A stretch of 64,000 nucleotides of DNA from Pseudoxanthomonas sp. Lineage in GTDB: Bacteria > Pseudomonadota > Gammaproteobacteria > Xanthomonadales > Xanthomonadaceae. Shown here piece by piece: positions 11,162-21,010 of this stretch (position 1 is the first letter of the stretch; each line of letters opens with the position of its first letter). The notes under the pieces were generated by a model. That model was not told the origin of the DNA. It saw only the letters and a list, made by a program, of their open reading frames with translations, and did no database searches. The DNA is taken from NCBI RefSeq assembly GCF_002863005.1, contig NZ_PKDG01000015.1:372001-436000 (forward strand), given 5' to 3'. The position numbers and the translations under genes were made by a program.

Positions 11162-14100
11162 ATGATCGTCCTCGAAGGCCAACCGGCCTTGTCGCACTTC
11201 CGCCGCGCGCGGCTCGAATCCAGGCTCCAGTCGATTGTTTCCGACGTCCGCATCTGCGGCGCCTGGCACGTCTATTTCATCGAACCCGAGGCAGGCGCCA
11301 CGCCGGACCTGGCCACGCTGCGCCGCATCCTGCAGGCCGGTGACGGCAGCGAGGCGCTGGCGGCGGGCGCGGTCTCGCGCTTCGTCACCCCGCGCCTCGG
11401 CACGCTGTCGCCGTGGGCCAGCAAGGCCACCGAGCTGCTGCGCGGTGCCGGACAGCCGGTCAAGCGCGTCGAACGCGGCCTGCGCATCGACCTGGAAGGC
11501 TGGAACGACAGCCGGCCGGCACTGGCGAAGGCGCTGCACGACCCGATGACGCAATCGCTGCTGGCGAGCCGCGAGCAGGCGCAGGCGCTGTTCACCGCGC
11601 CGGCGCGCGGCGAACTGGAGCGCATCCCGCTGGCACAGCTGGAAGCCGCCAACGCGCGCCTCGGCCTGGCGCTGGCCGAGGACGAGATCGATTACCTGCG
11701 CACCCGTTACACCGAGCTGGGTCGTGATCCCTCCGACGTCGAACTGATGATGTTCGCGCAGGCCAACTCCGAGCACTGCCGGCACAAGATCTTCAATGCC
11801 ACCTGGACCATCGACGGCAAGGACCAGGACCGCTCGCTGTTCCGGATGATCAAGCACACCCATGCGCAGACGCCCGAGCACACGCTCAGCGCCTACAGCG
11901 ACAATGCGGCGGTGGTCGAGGGTTATCCGGCGGCCCGTTTCCGCCCCGACGGCAGCGGCCAGTACCGCCTCGAGGCGACGCTGGACTCGGCGTTCTGCAT
12001 CAAGGTCGAGACACACAACCATCCGACCGCGATCGCCCCGTTCCCCGGCGCCAGCACCGGGGCCGGCGGCGAGATCCGCGACGAGGGCGCCACCGGCCGC
12101 GGCGGCAAGCCGAAGGCCGGCCTGACCGGCTTCTCGGTCTCGCACCTGCGCATCCCGACACTGCCGCAGCCGTGGGAGATGCCTCGCGCGCTGAATCCGC
12201 GCATGGCGCCGGCGCTGGAGATCATGCTCGACGGCCCGCTGGGAGGCGCCGCGTTCAACAACGAATTCGGCCGGCCGAACCTGCTGGGCTATTTCCGCAG
12301 TTTCGAGCTGCCGGAAGGCGAGGCACTGACCCGCGCCTACGACAAGCCGATCATGCTGGCCGGCGGCCTGGGCGCGATCGACCGCATCCAGGTGGAGAAG
12401 AAGACGCTCTCGGCCGGCGATGCCGTCATCGTGCTCGGCGGCCCGGCGATGCTGATCGGCCTCGGTGGCGGTGCGGCGAGTTCGGTGGCTTCCGGCGAAA
12501 GCGCCGAAGCGCTCGATTTCGCCAGCGTGCAGCGCGACAACCCCGAGATGGAGCGCCGCTGCCAGGAAGTCATCGACCGCTGCGTGGCGATGGGCGAGGA
12601 CAACCCGATCCTGTGGTTCCACGACGTGGGCGCGGGCGGCCTGTCGAATGCGATTCCTGAACTGCTGCACGACTCCGGCGTGGGCGGGGTGATCGACCTG
12701 GGCAAGGTACCCAGCGACGATCCGTCGCTGTCGCCGATGCAGCTGTGGTGCAACGAATCGCAGGAGCGTTACGTGCTGGGCGTGCCGCAGGCGCGCCTGG
12801 CCGAATTCGCCGCACTGTGCGAGCGCGAGCGTTGCCCCTTCGCAGCCGTCGGCGTGGCGACGAAGGAAGAACGCCTGGTAGTCGCGTACGGCGCAACGCC
12901 CGGCAGTATTCCTGCCGATGCGCCTATCGACCTGCCGATGGACGTGCTGTTCGGCAAGCCCCCGAAGATGCACCGCGACACCGCGCATCCGGCGCCGCCC
13001 AAGTGGCCCGCGCTGCAGACCGGGGCGCTGGACCTGCATGAAGCCGGCCTGCGCGTGCTCGCGCATCCGACGGTGGCCTCCAAGCAGTTCCTGATCACCA
13101 TCGGCGACCGCAGCGTCGGCGGCCTGACCGCACGCGACCAGCTGGTCGGCCCGTGGCAGATGCCGGTGGCCGACTGCGCGATCACGCTGAGCGGCTACGA
13201 CGGTTTTGTCGGCGAAGCGATGGCGATCGGCGAGCGTACGCCGCTGGCGCTGCTCGATGCCGCCGCCGCCGCCCGCATGGCAGTGGGCGAAGCGATCACC
13301 AACCTGTGCGCCGCGCCGGTGGAATCGCTGCACCGCGTGAAGCTGTCCGCGAACTGGATGGCGGCTGCCGGGCATCCGGGCGAAGACGCGCTGCTGTTCG
13401 ACGCGGTGAAGGCCGTCGGCATGGAGCTGTGCCCCGACTTGGACATCAGCATTCCGGTCGGCAAGGACTCGCTGTCGATGCAGGCGCAGTGGCATCGCGA
13501 CGGCCAGGCGCAGAAGTCGGTGTCCCCGGTGTCGCTGATCATCAGCGCCTTTGCGCCGGTCACCGACGTGCGCCAGCACCTGACGCCGCTGCTGTCGCGC
13601 GAAGACGACAGCGAGTTGTGGCTGATCGGGCTGGGCGCGGGCAAGAAGCGTCTCGGCGGTTCCGTGCTCGCGCAGGTCTACCCGCAGTCGGGCGGCGAGG
13701 GCGCCTGGCCGGCGTTCGCCGGCGACGGCCACGACGAAAGCGTGCCGGACCTCGACGATCCGCAGCGCCTGCGCGATTTCTTCCACCTGATCGCCGACGC
13801 ACGCGAGGCCGGCCTGCTGCTGGCGTACCACGACCGCAGCGACGGCGGCGCGTTCGCGGCGTTGTGCGAGATGGCGTTCGCCTCGCACCGCGGCCTGGAC
13901 ATCAACCTCGACGGCTGGGGCGACGATGCGTTCCGCACGCTGTTCGCCGAAGAACTCGGTGCGGTGGTGCAGGTGGCCGACGAAGACCGCGCGGCGTTCG
14001 CCGATCTGGTCGAGCGCCACGCGCTGACCGAGTGCGCGCAGCGCATCGCACGCCCGACCACGGCGTCCACGATCCGCGTGCAGCAGGACGGCGACGTGCT

Positions 14101-15058
14101 GGCCGAGTGGCGCTGGGAAGACCTGTTCGATGCCTGGTGGTCGGTCACCCACGCCATGCAGAAGCTGCGCGACAACCCCGAGGCCGCCGACCAGGAGCGC
14201 GATGCCGCGCGCCAGTTCGGGCGCACAGGCCTGAAGCCGAAACTGTCCTTCGACGCCGCCGAGGATGTCGCGGCGCCCTTCGTCGCCACGGGCAAGCGCC
14301 CGAAGGTGGCGATCCTGCGCGAGCAGGGCGTCAATGGCCAGATCGAGATGGCATCGGCCTTCGCCCGCGCCGGCTTCGATGCGTTCGACGTGCACATGAG
14401 CGACCTGATCGCGGGCCGCGTGTCGCTGACGGACTTCAGCGGTCTGGCGGCCTGCGGCGGCTTCAGTTACGGCGACGTGCTGGGTGCGGGCCGCGGCTGG
14501 GCGACCTCGATCCTCGAGCGCGGTGCGCTGCGCGATGCCTTCGCGGCGTTCTTCGCGCGACAGGACGCGTTCTCGCTGGGCGTCTGCAACGGCTGCCAGA
14601 TGATGAGCCAGCTGAAGGACATCATTCCCGGTGCGCAGCACTGGCCGCAGTTCCTGCGTAACCAGAGCGAGCAGTTCGAAGCGCGCGTGGCGTTGCTGGA
14701 AGTGCAGGAATCGCCGTCGGTGTTCTTCCGCGGCATGGCCGGCTCACGCATCCCGGTGGCAGTGGCCCATGGCGAAGGACGTGCCGAGTTCGCCGGCCCG
14801 GTCGACCAGGCCGCGGCGCGCGTGGCGCTGCGCTACGTGGACGGCGATGGTGCGATCGCGACCACGTATCCGCTCAATCCCAACGGCTCTCCGGACGGCA
14901 TCACCGGCCTGACCAGCGACGACGGCCGGGCGACCATCCTGATGCCGCATCCCGAGCGCACACCGCGCAGCGCGAACCACAGCTGGCATCCGGTGGGCTG
15001 GCCGGACGATTCGCCGTGGCTGCGCATGTTCCGCAATGCGCGGGTGTGGGTGGGCTGA
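11162..15058 (+). CDS. purL: Phosphoribosylformylglycinamidine synthase
   Basis: A 1298-residue large-type PurL (FGAR amidotransferase) of the fourth step of purine synthesis, converting FGAR, ATP and glutamine to FGAM. The order is as in the E. coli enzyme: N-terminal PurS-like domain, linker, the two AIRS-like synthetase halves ([13 protein letters not shown] near residue 203; [14 protein letters not shown] near 364), and a C-terminal class I glutamine amidotransferase with nucleophile Cys1142 in GVCNGCQMM and the His/Glu pair in [10 protein letters not shown]. No frameshift or deletion is visible. The ATG at 11162 gives the family N terminus. Confidence 0.97.
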   Translation: MIVLEGQPALSHFRRARLESRLQSIVSDVRICGAWHVYFIEPEAGATPDLATLRRILQAGDGSEALAAGAVSRFVTPRLGTLSPWASKATELLRGAGQPVKRVERGLRIDLEGWNDSRPALAKALHDPMTQSLLASREQAQALFTAPARGELERIPLAQLEAANARLGLALAEDEIDYLRTRYTELGRDPSDVELMMFAQANSEHCRHKIFNATWTIDGKDQDRSLFRMIKHTHAQTPEHTLSAYSDNAAVVEGYPAARFRPDGSGQYRLEATLDSAFCIKVETHNHPTAIAPFPGASTGAGGEIRDEGATGRGGKPKAGLTGFSVSHLRIPTLPQPWEMPRALNPRMAPALEIMLDGPLGGAAFNNEFGRPNLLGYFRSFELPEGEALTRAYDKPIMLAGGLGAIDRIQVEKKTLSAGDAVIVLGGPAMLIGLGGGAASSVASGESAEALDFASVQRDNPEMERRCQEVIDRCVAMGEDNPILWFHDVGAGGLSNAIPELLHDSGVGGVIDLGKVPSDDPSLSPMQLWCNESQERYVLGVPQARLAEFAALCERERCPFAAVGVATKEERLVVAYGATPGSIPADAPIDLPMDVLFGKPPKMHRDTAHPAPPKWPALQTGALDLHEAGLRVLAHPTVASKQFLITIGDRSVGGLTARDQLVGPWQMPVADCAITLSGYDGFVGEAMAIGERTPLALLDAAAAARMAVGEAITNLCAAPVESLHRVKLSANWMAAAGHPGEDALLFDAVKAVGMELCPDLDISIPVGKDSLSMQAQWHRDGQAQKSVSPVSLIISAFAPVTDVRQHLTPLLSREDDSELWLIGLGAGKKRLGGSVLAQVYPQSGGEGAWPAFAGDGHDESVPDLDDPQRLRDFFHLIADAREAGLLLAYHDRSDGGAFAALCEMAFASHRGLDINLDGWGDDAFRTLFAEELGAVVQVADEDRAAFADLVERHALTECAQRIARPTTASTIRVQQDGDVLAEWRWEDLFDAWWSVTHAMQKLRDNPEAADQERDAARQFGRTGLKPKLSFDAAEDVAAPFVATGKRPKVAILREQGVNGQIEMASAFARAGFDAFDVHMSDLIAGRVSLTDFSGLAACGGFSYGDVLGAGRGWATSILERGALRDAFAAFFARQDAFSLGVCNGCQMMSQLKDIIPGAQHWPQFLRNQSEQFEARVALLEVQESPSVFFRGMAGSRIPVAVAHGEGRAEFAGPVDQAAARVALRYVDGDGAIATTYPLNPNGSPDGITGLTSDDGRATILMPHPERTPRSANHSWHPVGWPDDSPWLRMFRNARVWVG

Positions 15059-15088
15059 GCAGGCGTTGAGGGTTGCCGGTCCGGGCGC

Positions 15089-15661
15089 TTACCGGCGATC
15101 CCGGACCGGGCGATACTGGTCATCCTCTCCAAACGTGTCGCCTGTCGGGTCGATGTTGGCGCACAGCCTGCCATCGCACTGAGTCACGTCGGCAGCGTCA
15201 TAGGCTTTCAGCAACTGCGCCGATAGCTGGTAGTGGCGGATCTCGTCGTAATAGTGGCGGGAAAGCCAGCTGCCGCCCAGAACGATCAGAGTGAGGCTGG
15301 CGAGACAGACGCCGACGACCTTCCACAGTAGATGCCGATAGAGCGCGCGGGCGGCGTGGATCTGCGCAGCCAGTGCCTGCGAGGCCTGCCGTAGATCCTG
15401 TCCGGACGTCTCCAGGCGTGCCTGGTAGGTCGAGACGGATTGTCCGATGCCTGCATCGACGGCGCTCGCGATACTGCCCCGCAAATGCTGCATTTCCGTG
15501 TCGGCAGCCCGGCGGACCGTGTTAGGCAATTGTTGCGAGAGCTCCTGGAGTTGCCGGTGCGCAGCCTGCAGGCTGCCCTCGATCTGCTGCGTACGGCGCT
15601 CGAACCGCTCCATGAGGGCTGACACGCTGGCGACGAGGTCGGTGATTCGGTCAGTGTCCAT
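15089..15661 (-). CDS. Coiled-coil, single-TM protein, possibly relaxation-protein-like
   Basis: A 190-residue protein. Residues 1-105 are Gln/Arg/Ala-rich and helical, probably coiled coil; residues about 113-132 (VVGVCLASLTLIVLGGSWL) form one membrane helix; the rest is a short tail with CDGRLCANID and a terminal YRPVRDRR. The tail recalls small MobB-like relaxation proteins of plasmids, which also combine a coiled coil, one TM helix and a C-x-G-x-x-C motif; that similarity is from memory and not firm. It is the last gene of a four-gene minus-strand cassette, 25 bases after the lipase-like gene, and could help with delivery or immunity. The ATG at 15661 is the first Met of the compact protein. 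Confidence 0.6.
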   Translation of the reverse strand: MDTDRITDLVASVSALMERFERRTQQIEGSLQAAHRQLQELSQQLPNTVRRAADTEMQHLRGSIASAVDAGIGQSVSTYQARLETSGQDLRQASQALAAQIHAARALYRHLLWKVVGVCLASLTLIVLGGSWLSRHYYDEIRHYQLSAQLLKAYDAADVTQCDGRLCANIDPTGDTFGEDDQYRPVRDRR

Positions 15662-15686
15662 CCTGCTTTCCTTGGCAATGTTGGTG

Positions 15687-17078
15687 TCAGATCGAGCGTG
15701 CGATGCCGGCTGACACCGCGACCTGCCGCTGCTCCACACGTTGTTGTTCGGTGACCTGTTCCAGCAGCGCCTGCTGTCGTTCTTCGGCATCCACCTGAGC
15801 CACCGCAGTCGCACTCACCCGCCTCGCATAAGAATCGTTGGCTGCGGCCTGAGTCATCAGGCGGAAGTCGACCTGGTCGCCGGCGTCGTAGGCGGTCACC
15901 ATGCGGTTGATGTAGGCGAGGGGGTCATCGCGTAGCGAGACCGGCGACGATGCGGAATCGCCGGCGGGCCGCGAGGGCCAGCCACTTCCACGCTCCGGCT
16001 TGCACTGGCTGTCTTCCAGCGTGGGAGCCCGACGAAGCTCCTGTATCCGCCCGTCGATCTGTTCCAGGGGGCTGCCGGCACTGTCCCGATAGATCAGCGG
16101 TCGATCGGGCGGCACGAAGTCGCGATTTCTCTCTTCCGTCGCGCGTTGCGCCCCAAGGCGAAGCTCCCGCAACTCGTCGTGAACTTCGTTGCCCATCAGG
16201 CCGTGCCTGACTTTGTGCATCACGTACTGGGAGCCGATCGCGGACGTATAGGCGATGCCCGCGCCGGTGAGCTTCATCGCCAGCGGCACATCCTCCGCAG
16301 CCGAGCGGATGCTCTCCCGGTAGGCGTCGAACTCGGGCTTGTGTTGCTGGTAGAGCGCTTGGTTTTCGTGATTTATAAGTGAGTTCGGGCCGTAGACTGC
16401 CAGTTGTTCGGCGGTGCGGTGGCCGCCATGGAACTGCACTGCACCGTGGGTCGCGTCCGGGCCGAGTGTGCGCAGGTCGCCGATGAGTTCCCATCGGGTC
16501 TGCTGACTGGGTGCCGCACCCTGCTTGAGCAGTACGTCGACGTCCTGCTGCGTGGCATAGACGCGGACCTCGCCGAAGTGTCTGTTCGCCGCGCCTACCA
16601 TGTCGGTGGCACGTACGTGGTTGATGACTTGGTTTCCGCCCTCGGGCACGCCATAGAGTCCGGCTGCGCCATAAGCGTTGAATGTCTCGCCCTTGAGTCC
16701 GTACTCGTGGCACGTGACTTGGGTATGGAATCCTCCCAAGGAGTGTCCGGCGACGGTGACGCGGGTGCCGTCCCTTTTGGCCATCTCGATGGCAAGCTCC
16801 ACCAGGTCTCGGGCGTCGTCCAGTTGCTGGTTCACCTTCAGCAGAGCCATCTGGGCATCGGTGAGCAGCCCGTCGCGGATCTTGTCGGTGTCGAACTCGG
16901 TGCCGGTGTGGGACACGACGTAATCTCTTGTCTTGACATTTCGATAGATCGCTCCGTGGTAGCCGGATGAGGTTCGAACCTCTTTGACCAGTTCAAAAGC
17001 ATCGATATCGATCCGACTATCGTGGGGCGAGTAAGATCTTTCAGACAGCCTTGCATGTGATTCCGTTAGCGTTGACAT
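15687..17078 (-). CDS. Lipase-like alpha/beta hydrolase, candidate secreted effector
   Basis: A 463-residue protein with a class 3 lipase-like core: RDYVVSHTGTEFD (the oxyanion-side strand), a long helix, then the nucleophile elbow GHSLGG with Ser113. The Asp and His of the triad cannot be placed with certainty. There is no N-terminal signal peptide. The last about 85 residues are charged and end in a Gln/Glu-rich helix (AEERQQALLEQVTEQQRVEQ). A Gln-rich C-terminal tail is a feature of XVIPCD domains that target Xanthomonadales type IV effectors (X-Tfe), but the other XVIPCD motifs are not evident. The upstream lipoprotein gene ends one base before this ATG, as in effector-immunity pairs. Antibacterial phospholipase is the leading hypothesis; an ordinary intracellular lipase remains possible. 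Confidence 0.7.
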   Translation of the reverse strand: MSTLTESHARLSERSYSPHDSRIDIDAFELVKEVRTSSGYHGAIYRNVKTRDYVVSHTGTEFDTDKIRDGLLTDAQMALLKVNQQLDDARDLVELAIEMAKRDGTRVTVAGHSLGGFHTQVTCHEYGLKGETFNAYGAAGLYGVPEGGNQVINHVRATDMVGAANRHFGEVRVYATQQDVDVLLKQGAAPSQQTRWELIGDLRTLGPDATHGAVQFHGGHRTAEQLAVYGPNSLINHENQALYQQHKPEFDAYRESIRSAAEDVPLAMKLTGAGIAYTSAIGSQYVMHKVRHGLMGNEVHDELRELRLGAQRATEERNRDFVPPDRPLIYRDSAGSPLEQIDGRIQELRRAPTLEDSQCKPERGSGWPSRPAGDSASSPVSLRDDPLAYINRMVTAYDAGDQVDFRLMTQAAANDSYARRVSATAVAQVDAEERQQALLEQVTEQQRVEQRQVAVSAGIARSI

Positions 17079-17079
17079 G

Positions 17080-17679
17080 TCAGTTCTTCCTTGAAGATAT
17101 CTTCATCTTGTATGAGATGGGGTCCAGTTCCTGAATACGTCCATCGTCGAATGGGGTGAAGCAAGTGGAGTCGTATTTGTCGCGCATCAATGTTCTGCAA
17201 TAGCCCACAGTCACCTCTTTTCCATTGAGTTCAGCGAGGCTCAGTCGCGTAGTCTGGCGAAGAGTGCTGCCGCGTTCGACAATGGCATCTGCATAAGCAA
17301 ACTCCCACTTGCATAACCCCAGACCGTAGTAGTCCTCGTCGATGGGCCAGTCGAGGAAGATGTGACCCCTGTAGGTGTTGTTTCCAGTCGGGACGAGAGA
17401 GAACCCCCTCTCGTAGCGGGAGCCGGGGGTATATCCGGCGATACGGTCCGGCGTAGGCATGCAGATGACATCAGGAATACTGAAATACGCCATTCCGGAG
17501 ATGTTCTCGATGTCGACCGGCGGATCGACCAGTTCCACCGTGATTTCGTAGCGTTGAGTCGGATTTGAGTTGGTTTTTACGGTGGGTGGTTTGAACTCGC
17601 TTGCGCCCCAGCATCCCGCGATCAGAAGGGTTGCGACGATCAGGCAGTAACACGGGAATCGGCGATTCACGGATTGCAT
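17080..17679 (-). CDS. Lipoprotein, candidate immunity protein
   Basis: A 199-residue protein with a lipoprotein signal (CLIVATLLIAGC, lipobox IAGC) and no domain I recognise. The mature part is beta-rich in appearance and has several Cys (CMPTP, LCKWEF, GYCRTL, TCFTP) that could form disulfides in the periplasm. Its stop is one base from the start of the lipase-like gene, so the two are translationally linked. Periplasmic lipoproteins are common immunity partners of envelope-targeting type IV and type VI effectors; the immunity role here is inferred from position, signal and pairing only. Base composition is visibly lower in GC than the flanking housekeeping genes. Confidence 0.65.
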   Translation of the reverse strand: MQSVNRRFPCYCLIVATLLIAGCWGASEFKPPTVKTNSNPTQRYEITVELVDPPVDIENISGMAYFSIPDVICMPTPDRIAGYTPGSRYERGFSLVPTGNNTYRGHIFLDWPIDEDYYGLGLCKWEFAYADAIVERGSTLRQTTRLSLAELNGKEVTVGYCRTLMRDKYDSTCFTPFDDGRIQELDPISYKMKISSRKN

Positions 17680-17800
17680 CCTCGGAAACTGTTCGAGCCG
17701 CCGTTGCTGGCAGCGGAGTCACAACCTTGCACAGGCGCCAAGTTGCCAGGTGGCCGGTCCGTGAGCCTTACATCACGTGCAGGCAGAAAGAACTGCAAGT

Positions 17801-18373
17801 TCAATCCTGGTGTGCCGGGCTTACGTTCGGGCAATCTCTGCCAGGAATGCGTGAGTCGCATATACGCACTTCCGCGAGATGCCGGAGCGCCAGGTGGGTA
17901 TCGCGTTCCGAAGGTACGTGCCGGAACGCGAACTGGACGGAATAGAAGGCATCATTGCCTTCGATGGTCTTCGACCAGAAGTGTTCCGGCGTGCCGGTTG
18001 CAGGATTCAACGGGCAGACGTGCTGCCATAACGCGTACGTGTAGCCATCCTCCTCCCCCGCATCGATCTTGACAGCGTTCGCGCCGGGGCAGGCGCCGGA
18101 AAGGTTGGCTGCAAGCCGTTGCTGGAATCCGTCCGCCGGCATCCGTGCGCCGTGGAAGACCTGTGTGGTGACCATGCGTGTCCAGCGTTCGACGGATTCA
18201 TCCGATGGCACCATTTCGCTCATGCTCATCTGGCCTTGTCGCGTCTGGTAACCGATCTTGTAGCCGTGCGGCAACGCCTGAAGCAGGTTCTCTCCCTGCA
18301 TTGCGCTGTCTGCGATCGCCGTTGCAGTGGGAAAAAGAGCGGAAACAAGAAGTGCGAAGTGGAAATGCGTCAT
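17801..18373 (-). CDS. Secreted protein of unknown function
   Basis: A 190-residue protein with a signal peptide (MTHFHFALLVSALFPTATAIA, cleavage near ADS). The start at 18373 is supported by a strong Shine-Dalgarno AAGGAGG five to six bases upstream; codons further upstream would destroy that spacing. I recognise no domain. Cysteines in SGACPGAN, QHVCPLN, VRICDSR and GRDCPN suggest disulfides. It is the first gene of the minus-strand cassette, with 121 bases before the lipoprotein gene, so it may be in the same transcript; it could be a second immunity or accessory protein. Confidence 0.65.
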   Translation of the reverse strand: MTHFHFALLVSALFPTATAIADSAMQGENLLQALPHGYKIGYQTRQGQMSMSEMVPSDESVERWTRMVTTQVFHGARMPADGFQQRLAANLSGACPGANAVKIDAGEEDGYTYALWQHVCPLNPATGTPEHFWSKTIEGNDAFYSVQFAFRHVPSERDTHLALRHLAEVRICDSRIPGRDCPNVSPAHQD

Positions 18374-18757
18374 AAGGCCTCCTTGGCCAGCGGATAGCAT
18401 GTCAGGGGATGGGGGTCGCCACTTCTTTTGAGTGAGTAAGCGCTCCTGGCGGCCGCGCAGTGCCGCTTGCTGCGTGCGATGTTTCATGCGACTGCTTGGC
18501 GTTTGTATCAGATGCATATCAGTACATGCCATTAACATTCTCGCGGAATGCCCCACGATTGCGTGTGCAGCGTCCATCCATGCACGGGGCGTTTTGGGTC
18601 CGGGGTTGCGGCGTGACGGCATCCTCGCAAGTGACAGCCTGCGCAACAGTCCTCTCCAGGGAGCGAGGGGCTGCCTCGAAAAGCTCCCCTCGCGCCACGC
18701 GTTGCGACAATCCCCCCGTCCGGACCTGATAAAGTCCGGGCCTCAAGGAGGCCTTCC
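18374..18757. promoter_or_regulatory. 384-base intergenic region upstream of xpsE and of the effector-like cassette
   Basis: Both flanking genes read outward, so two promoters should be here. The middle (about 18480-18560) is AT-richer than the surroundings. The xpsE side has a leader-like hairpin with arms GCGAGGGG (18663-18670) and CCCCTCGC (18686-18693), a second stem CCGGAC/GTCCGG (18720-18725, 18734-18739), and a strong Shine-Dalgarno AAGGAGG (18745-18751). No confident -35/-10 pair was found. Confidence 0.4.
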
Positions 18758-20470
18758 GTGGACGCAGCCGCGATCGACAATCCACTTTCCGATGACGAGC
18801 GCATCGTGGCAGCGCTGCTGGCCCGCGGGCGGCTGAAAGAAGCCGACCTGGCGCGTGCGCGCCGCCTGCAGGACGAGGCGGGCGGCGGTCTGCTGGCCTT
18901 GCTGTCGCGGCTGGGACTGGTCTCCGAGCGCGACCATGCGGAAACCGCGGCGGAGGTGCTCGGGCTGCCGCTGGTCAACGCCAAGGATGCGCCGGATGTG
19001 CCGCCGGAATCGGTGGTGATGTCGTTGCGCTTCCTGAAGCAGTTCCACCTGTGCCCGGTGGGTGAGGACGAGAACCACATCGATCTGTTGATGGCCGATC
19101 CGCAGGACCACTACGCGCTCGAGGCCGTGCGGCTGGCGACCGGCCGCATCGTGCGCCCGCAGGTGGCGCTGCGGTCGGAGATCAGCGACCTGATCGAGCG
19201 TTACTACGGGCAGGGACGCAGCGCGATGGGCGCCATCGTCGAGAATGCGGATGGCGAGGCCACCGCAGACCTCGATGATGTCGAGCATCTGCGCGACCTT
19301 GCTTCCGAGGCGCCGGTCATCCGCCTGGTCAACCTGGTGATCCAGCGCGCCGTCGAATTGCGCGCGTCGGACATCCACATCGAACCGTTCGAGAACCGGT
19401 TGAAGGTGCGCTACCGCATCGATGGCGTGCTGGAGGAGGGCGAAAGCCCGCCGGCCAACCTCACCGCGGCGGTGATCAGCCGCGTGAAGATCATGGCCAA
19501 GCTCAACATCGCCGAGCGCCGGCTGCCGCAGGACGGCCGCATCATGCTGCGCGTGCAGGGCAAGGAACTCGACCTGCGCGTATCCACCGTGCCCACGGCG
19601 CACGGCGAAAGCGTGGTGATGCGCCTGCTCGACCGCGAAACGGTGGTGTTCGACTTCAAGAAGCTGGGCTTCACCGATGCCTTCCTGCCGCAGTTCCAGA
19701 AAGTGCTGGAGCAGCCACACGGGATCCTGCTGGTCACCGGCCCCACCGGTTCGGGCAAGACCACCACGCTGTACACCGCGCTGAGCAAGCTCAATACGCC
19801 GGACGTCAAGATCATCACGGTGGAAGATCCCGTCGAGTACCAGATCGAGGGCATCAACCAGATCCAGGCCAAGCCGCAGATCGGGCTGGACTTCGCCCAC
19901 GCGCTGCGCAGCATCGTCCGGCAGGATCCGGACATCATCATGATCGGCGAAATGCGCGACCTCGAGACCGCGCGCATCGCCATCCAGTCCGCGCTGACCG
20001 GCCACCTGGTGCTGTCCACGCTGCACACCAACAATGCGGCCGGCGGCATCACCCGCATGCTGGACATGGGCGTTGAGGACTACCTGATGACGTCCACCAT
20101 CAATGGCATCCTCGCCCAGCGGCTCGTGCGCCGGCTCGAGCCGACGCATGCGGAGAGGTACGCGGCGTCGCCCGAGGAAATCGAAAAGTTCCACCTGCGC
20201 CGCTTCCAGCCCGAAGGCGACATCTTCCTGTACCGCCCGCGTGGCTCCGCCGTCGCGCCGACCGGGTACCTCGGCCGCACGACCATCGTCGAATTCCTGG
20301 TGATGAACGACGACGTCCGTCGCGCCATCATGCGGCACGCGGGCATGGGCGAGATCGAGCAGCTGGCACGCGAGGCCGGCATGCGGACCATGTACGAGGA
20401 CGGCATCGTCAAGGCGCTGTCCGGCGAAACGACCATCGAGGAAGTCCTGCGCGTGACGGAAGAGGGGTGA
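18758..20470 (+). CDS. gspE: Type II secretion ATPase GspE/XpsE
   Basis: A 570-residue secretion ATPase. The N-terminal N1/N2 domains (about residues 1-170) bind the inner-membrane protein GspL; the RecA-like domain has the Walker A GPTGSGKTT at residues 328-336, the Asp box before it, and the Walker B and His-box segments IIMIGEMRD and STLHTNNAAGG. It powers pseudopilus assembly at the inner membrane. Where most GspE proteins carry a four-cysteine zinc motif near the C terminus, this one has none (residues about 445-510 contain no Cys), a feature reported for xanthomonad XpsE. The GTG at 18758 has AAGGAGG six bases upstream. Its partners gspF-D begin 10.8 kb downstream. Confidence 0.95.
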   Translation: MDAAAIDNPLSDDERIVAALLARGRLKEADLARARRLQDEAGGGLLALLSRLGLVSERDHAETAAEVLGLPLVNAKDAPDVPPESVVMSLRFLKQFHLCPVGEDENHIDLLMADPQDHYALEAVRLATGRIVRPQVALRSEISDLIERYYGQGRSAMGAIVENADGEATADLDDVEHLRDLASEAPVIRLVNLVIQRAVELRASDIHIEPFENRLKVRYRIDGVLEEGESPPANLTAAVISRVKIMAKLNIAERRLPQDGRIMLRVQGKELDLRVSTVPTAHGESVVMRLLDRETVVFDFKKLGFTDAFLPQFQKVLEQPHGILLVTGPTGSGKTTTLYTALSKLNTPDVKIITVEDPVEYQIEGINQIQAKPQIGLDFAHALRSIVRQDPDIIMIGEMRDLETARIAIQSALTGHLVLSTLHTNNAAGGITRMLDMGVEDYLMTSTINGILAQRLVRRLEPTHAERYAASPEEIEKFHLRRFQPEGDIFLYRPRGSAVAPTGYLGRTTIVEFLVMNDDVRRAIMRHAGMGEIEQLAREAGMRTMYEDGIVKALSGETTIEEVLRVTEEG

Positions 20471-20475
20471 GGCGC

Positions 20476-20925
20476 ATGAATGGCAGACTGGCGGGTTACC
20501 TGATCCTGGCGGCGTGTGCGTTGCCGACCGTTGCGTTAGCGGCCGAGCCCGCACCGAAGACCCTCGCACGCGGCGAGCTGCCTGCGGGCTTCGCCATCGG
20601 CACGGCCTCGCCCTCGCTGGCGCTGCAGGTCGAGATCGCAGGCGGCAAGGTCATCGCGTCGGCGCCCGCCGGTGACGGGCCCGGCAACCTGCGCGCCACC
20701 CGCAGCGGCGATGCCATGCAGACCACGCTGATGGTGAGCAGTACGCTGGCGGAGGCGGTCAAGTTCGACCTGTACGTCTCGCGGGACGGCGAGCAGTTCA
20801 CCTACGCCAGCAGCTGCGGCGTGACGCCGGGCATCTCCTCGTTCGAGATGTGGGAGAAACCGGTGACGCACTTCGCGATGGGCAATCCGCGCGTCCTGCC
20901 GAAGGGCGGCATGGCCTGCGACTGA
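20476..20925 (+). CDS. Small secreted protein of unknown function
   Basis: A 149-residue protein with a clean signal peptide (RLAGYLILAACALPTVALAA, cleavage before EPAPK). Two cysteines near the end (SSCGVTPG and the penultimate Cys) could form a disulfide. No domain recognised. The ATG at 20476 is preferred; an in-frame GTG at 20467 overlaps the gspE stop and would add three residues. Close packing behind gspE suggests co-transcription with it. Export and position next to gspE are compatible with, but do not show, a link to type II secretion. Confidence 0.65.
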   Translation: MNGRLAGYLILAACALPTVALAAEPAPKTLARGELPAGFAIGTASPSLALQVEIAGGKVIASAPAGDGPGNLRATRSGDAMQTTLMVSSTLAEAVKFDLYVSRDGEQFTYASSCGVTPGISSFEMWEKPVTHFAMGNPRVLPKGGMACD

Positions 20926-21010
20926 GGCCTGGCACTGCGGGTCCGGCTTCCGCCTCGTCCTCCTCCGCTGCGGCGCGGCTTTCCGCCTGCGGGATCCTCG
21001 TGAATACTCC

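Noticed and set aside
10223-14641. A very long open frame (about 1470 codons) antisense to purL
   Set aside because: It mirrors the purL codon pattern in very high-GC DNA, has no recognisable domain and is rich in Arg/Ala/Gln/His, as expected for a shadow frame.
16000-17078. Calling the lipase-like protein a confirmed X-Tfe effector with XVIPCD
   Set aside because: Only a Gln-rich tail is visible; the other XVIPCD motifs are not clear and no type IV secretion genes are in the window.
17667-17861. A 64-codon frame between the lipoprotein gene and the secreted-protein gene
   Set aside because: No Shine-Dalgarno, no domain, overlaps both neighbours; most likely spurious.
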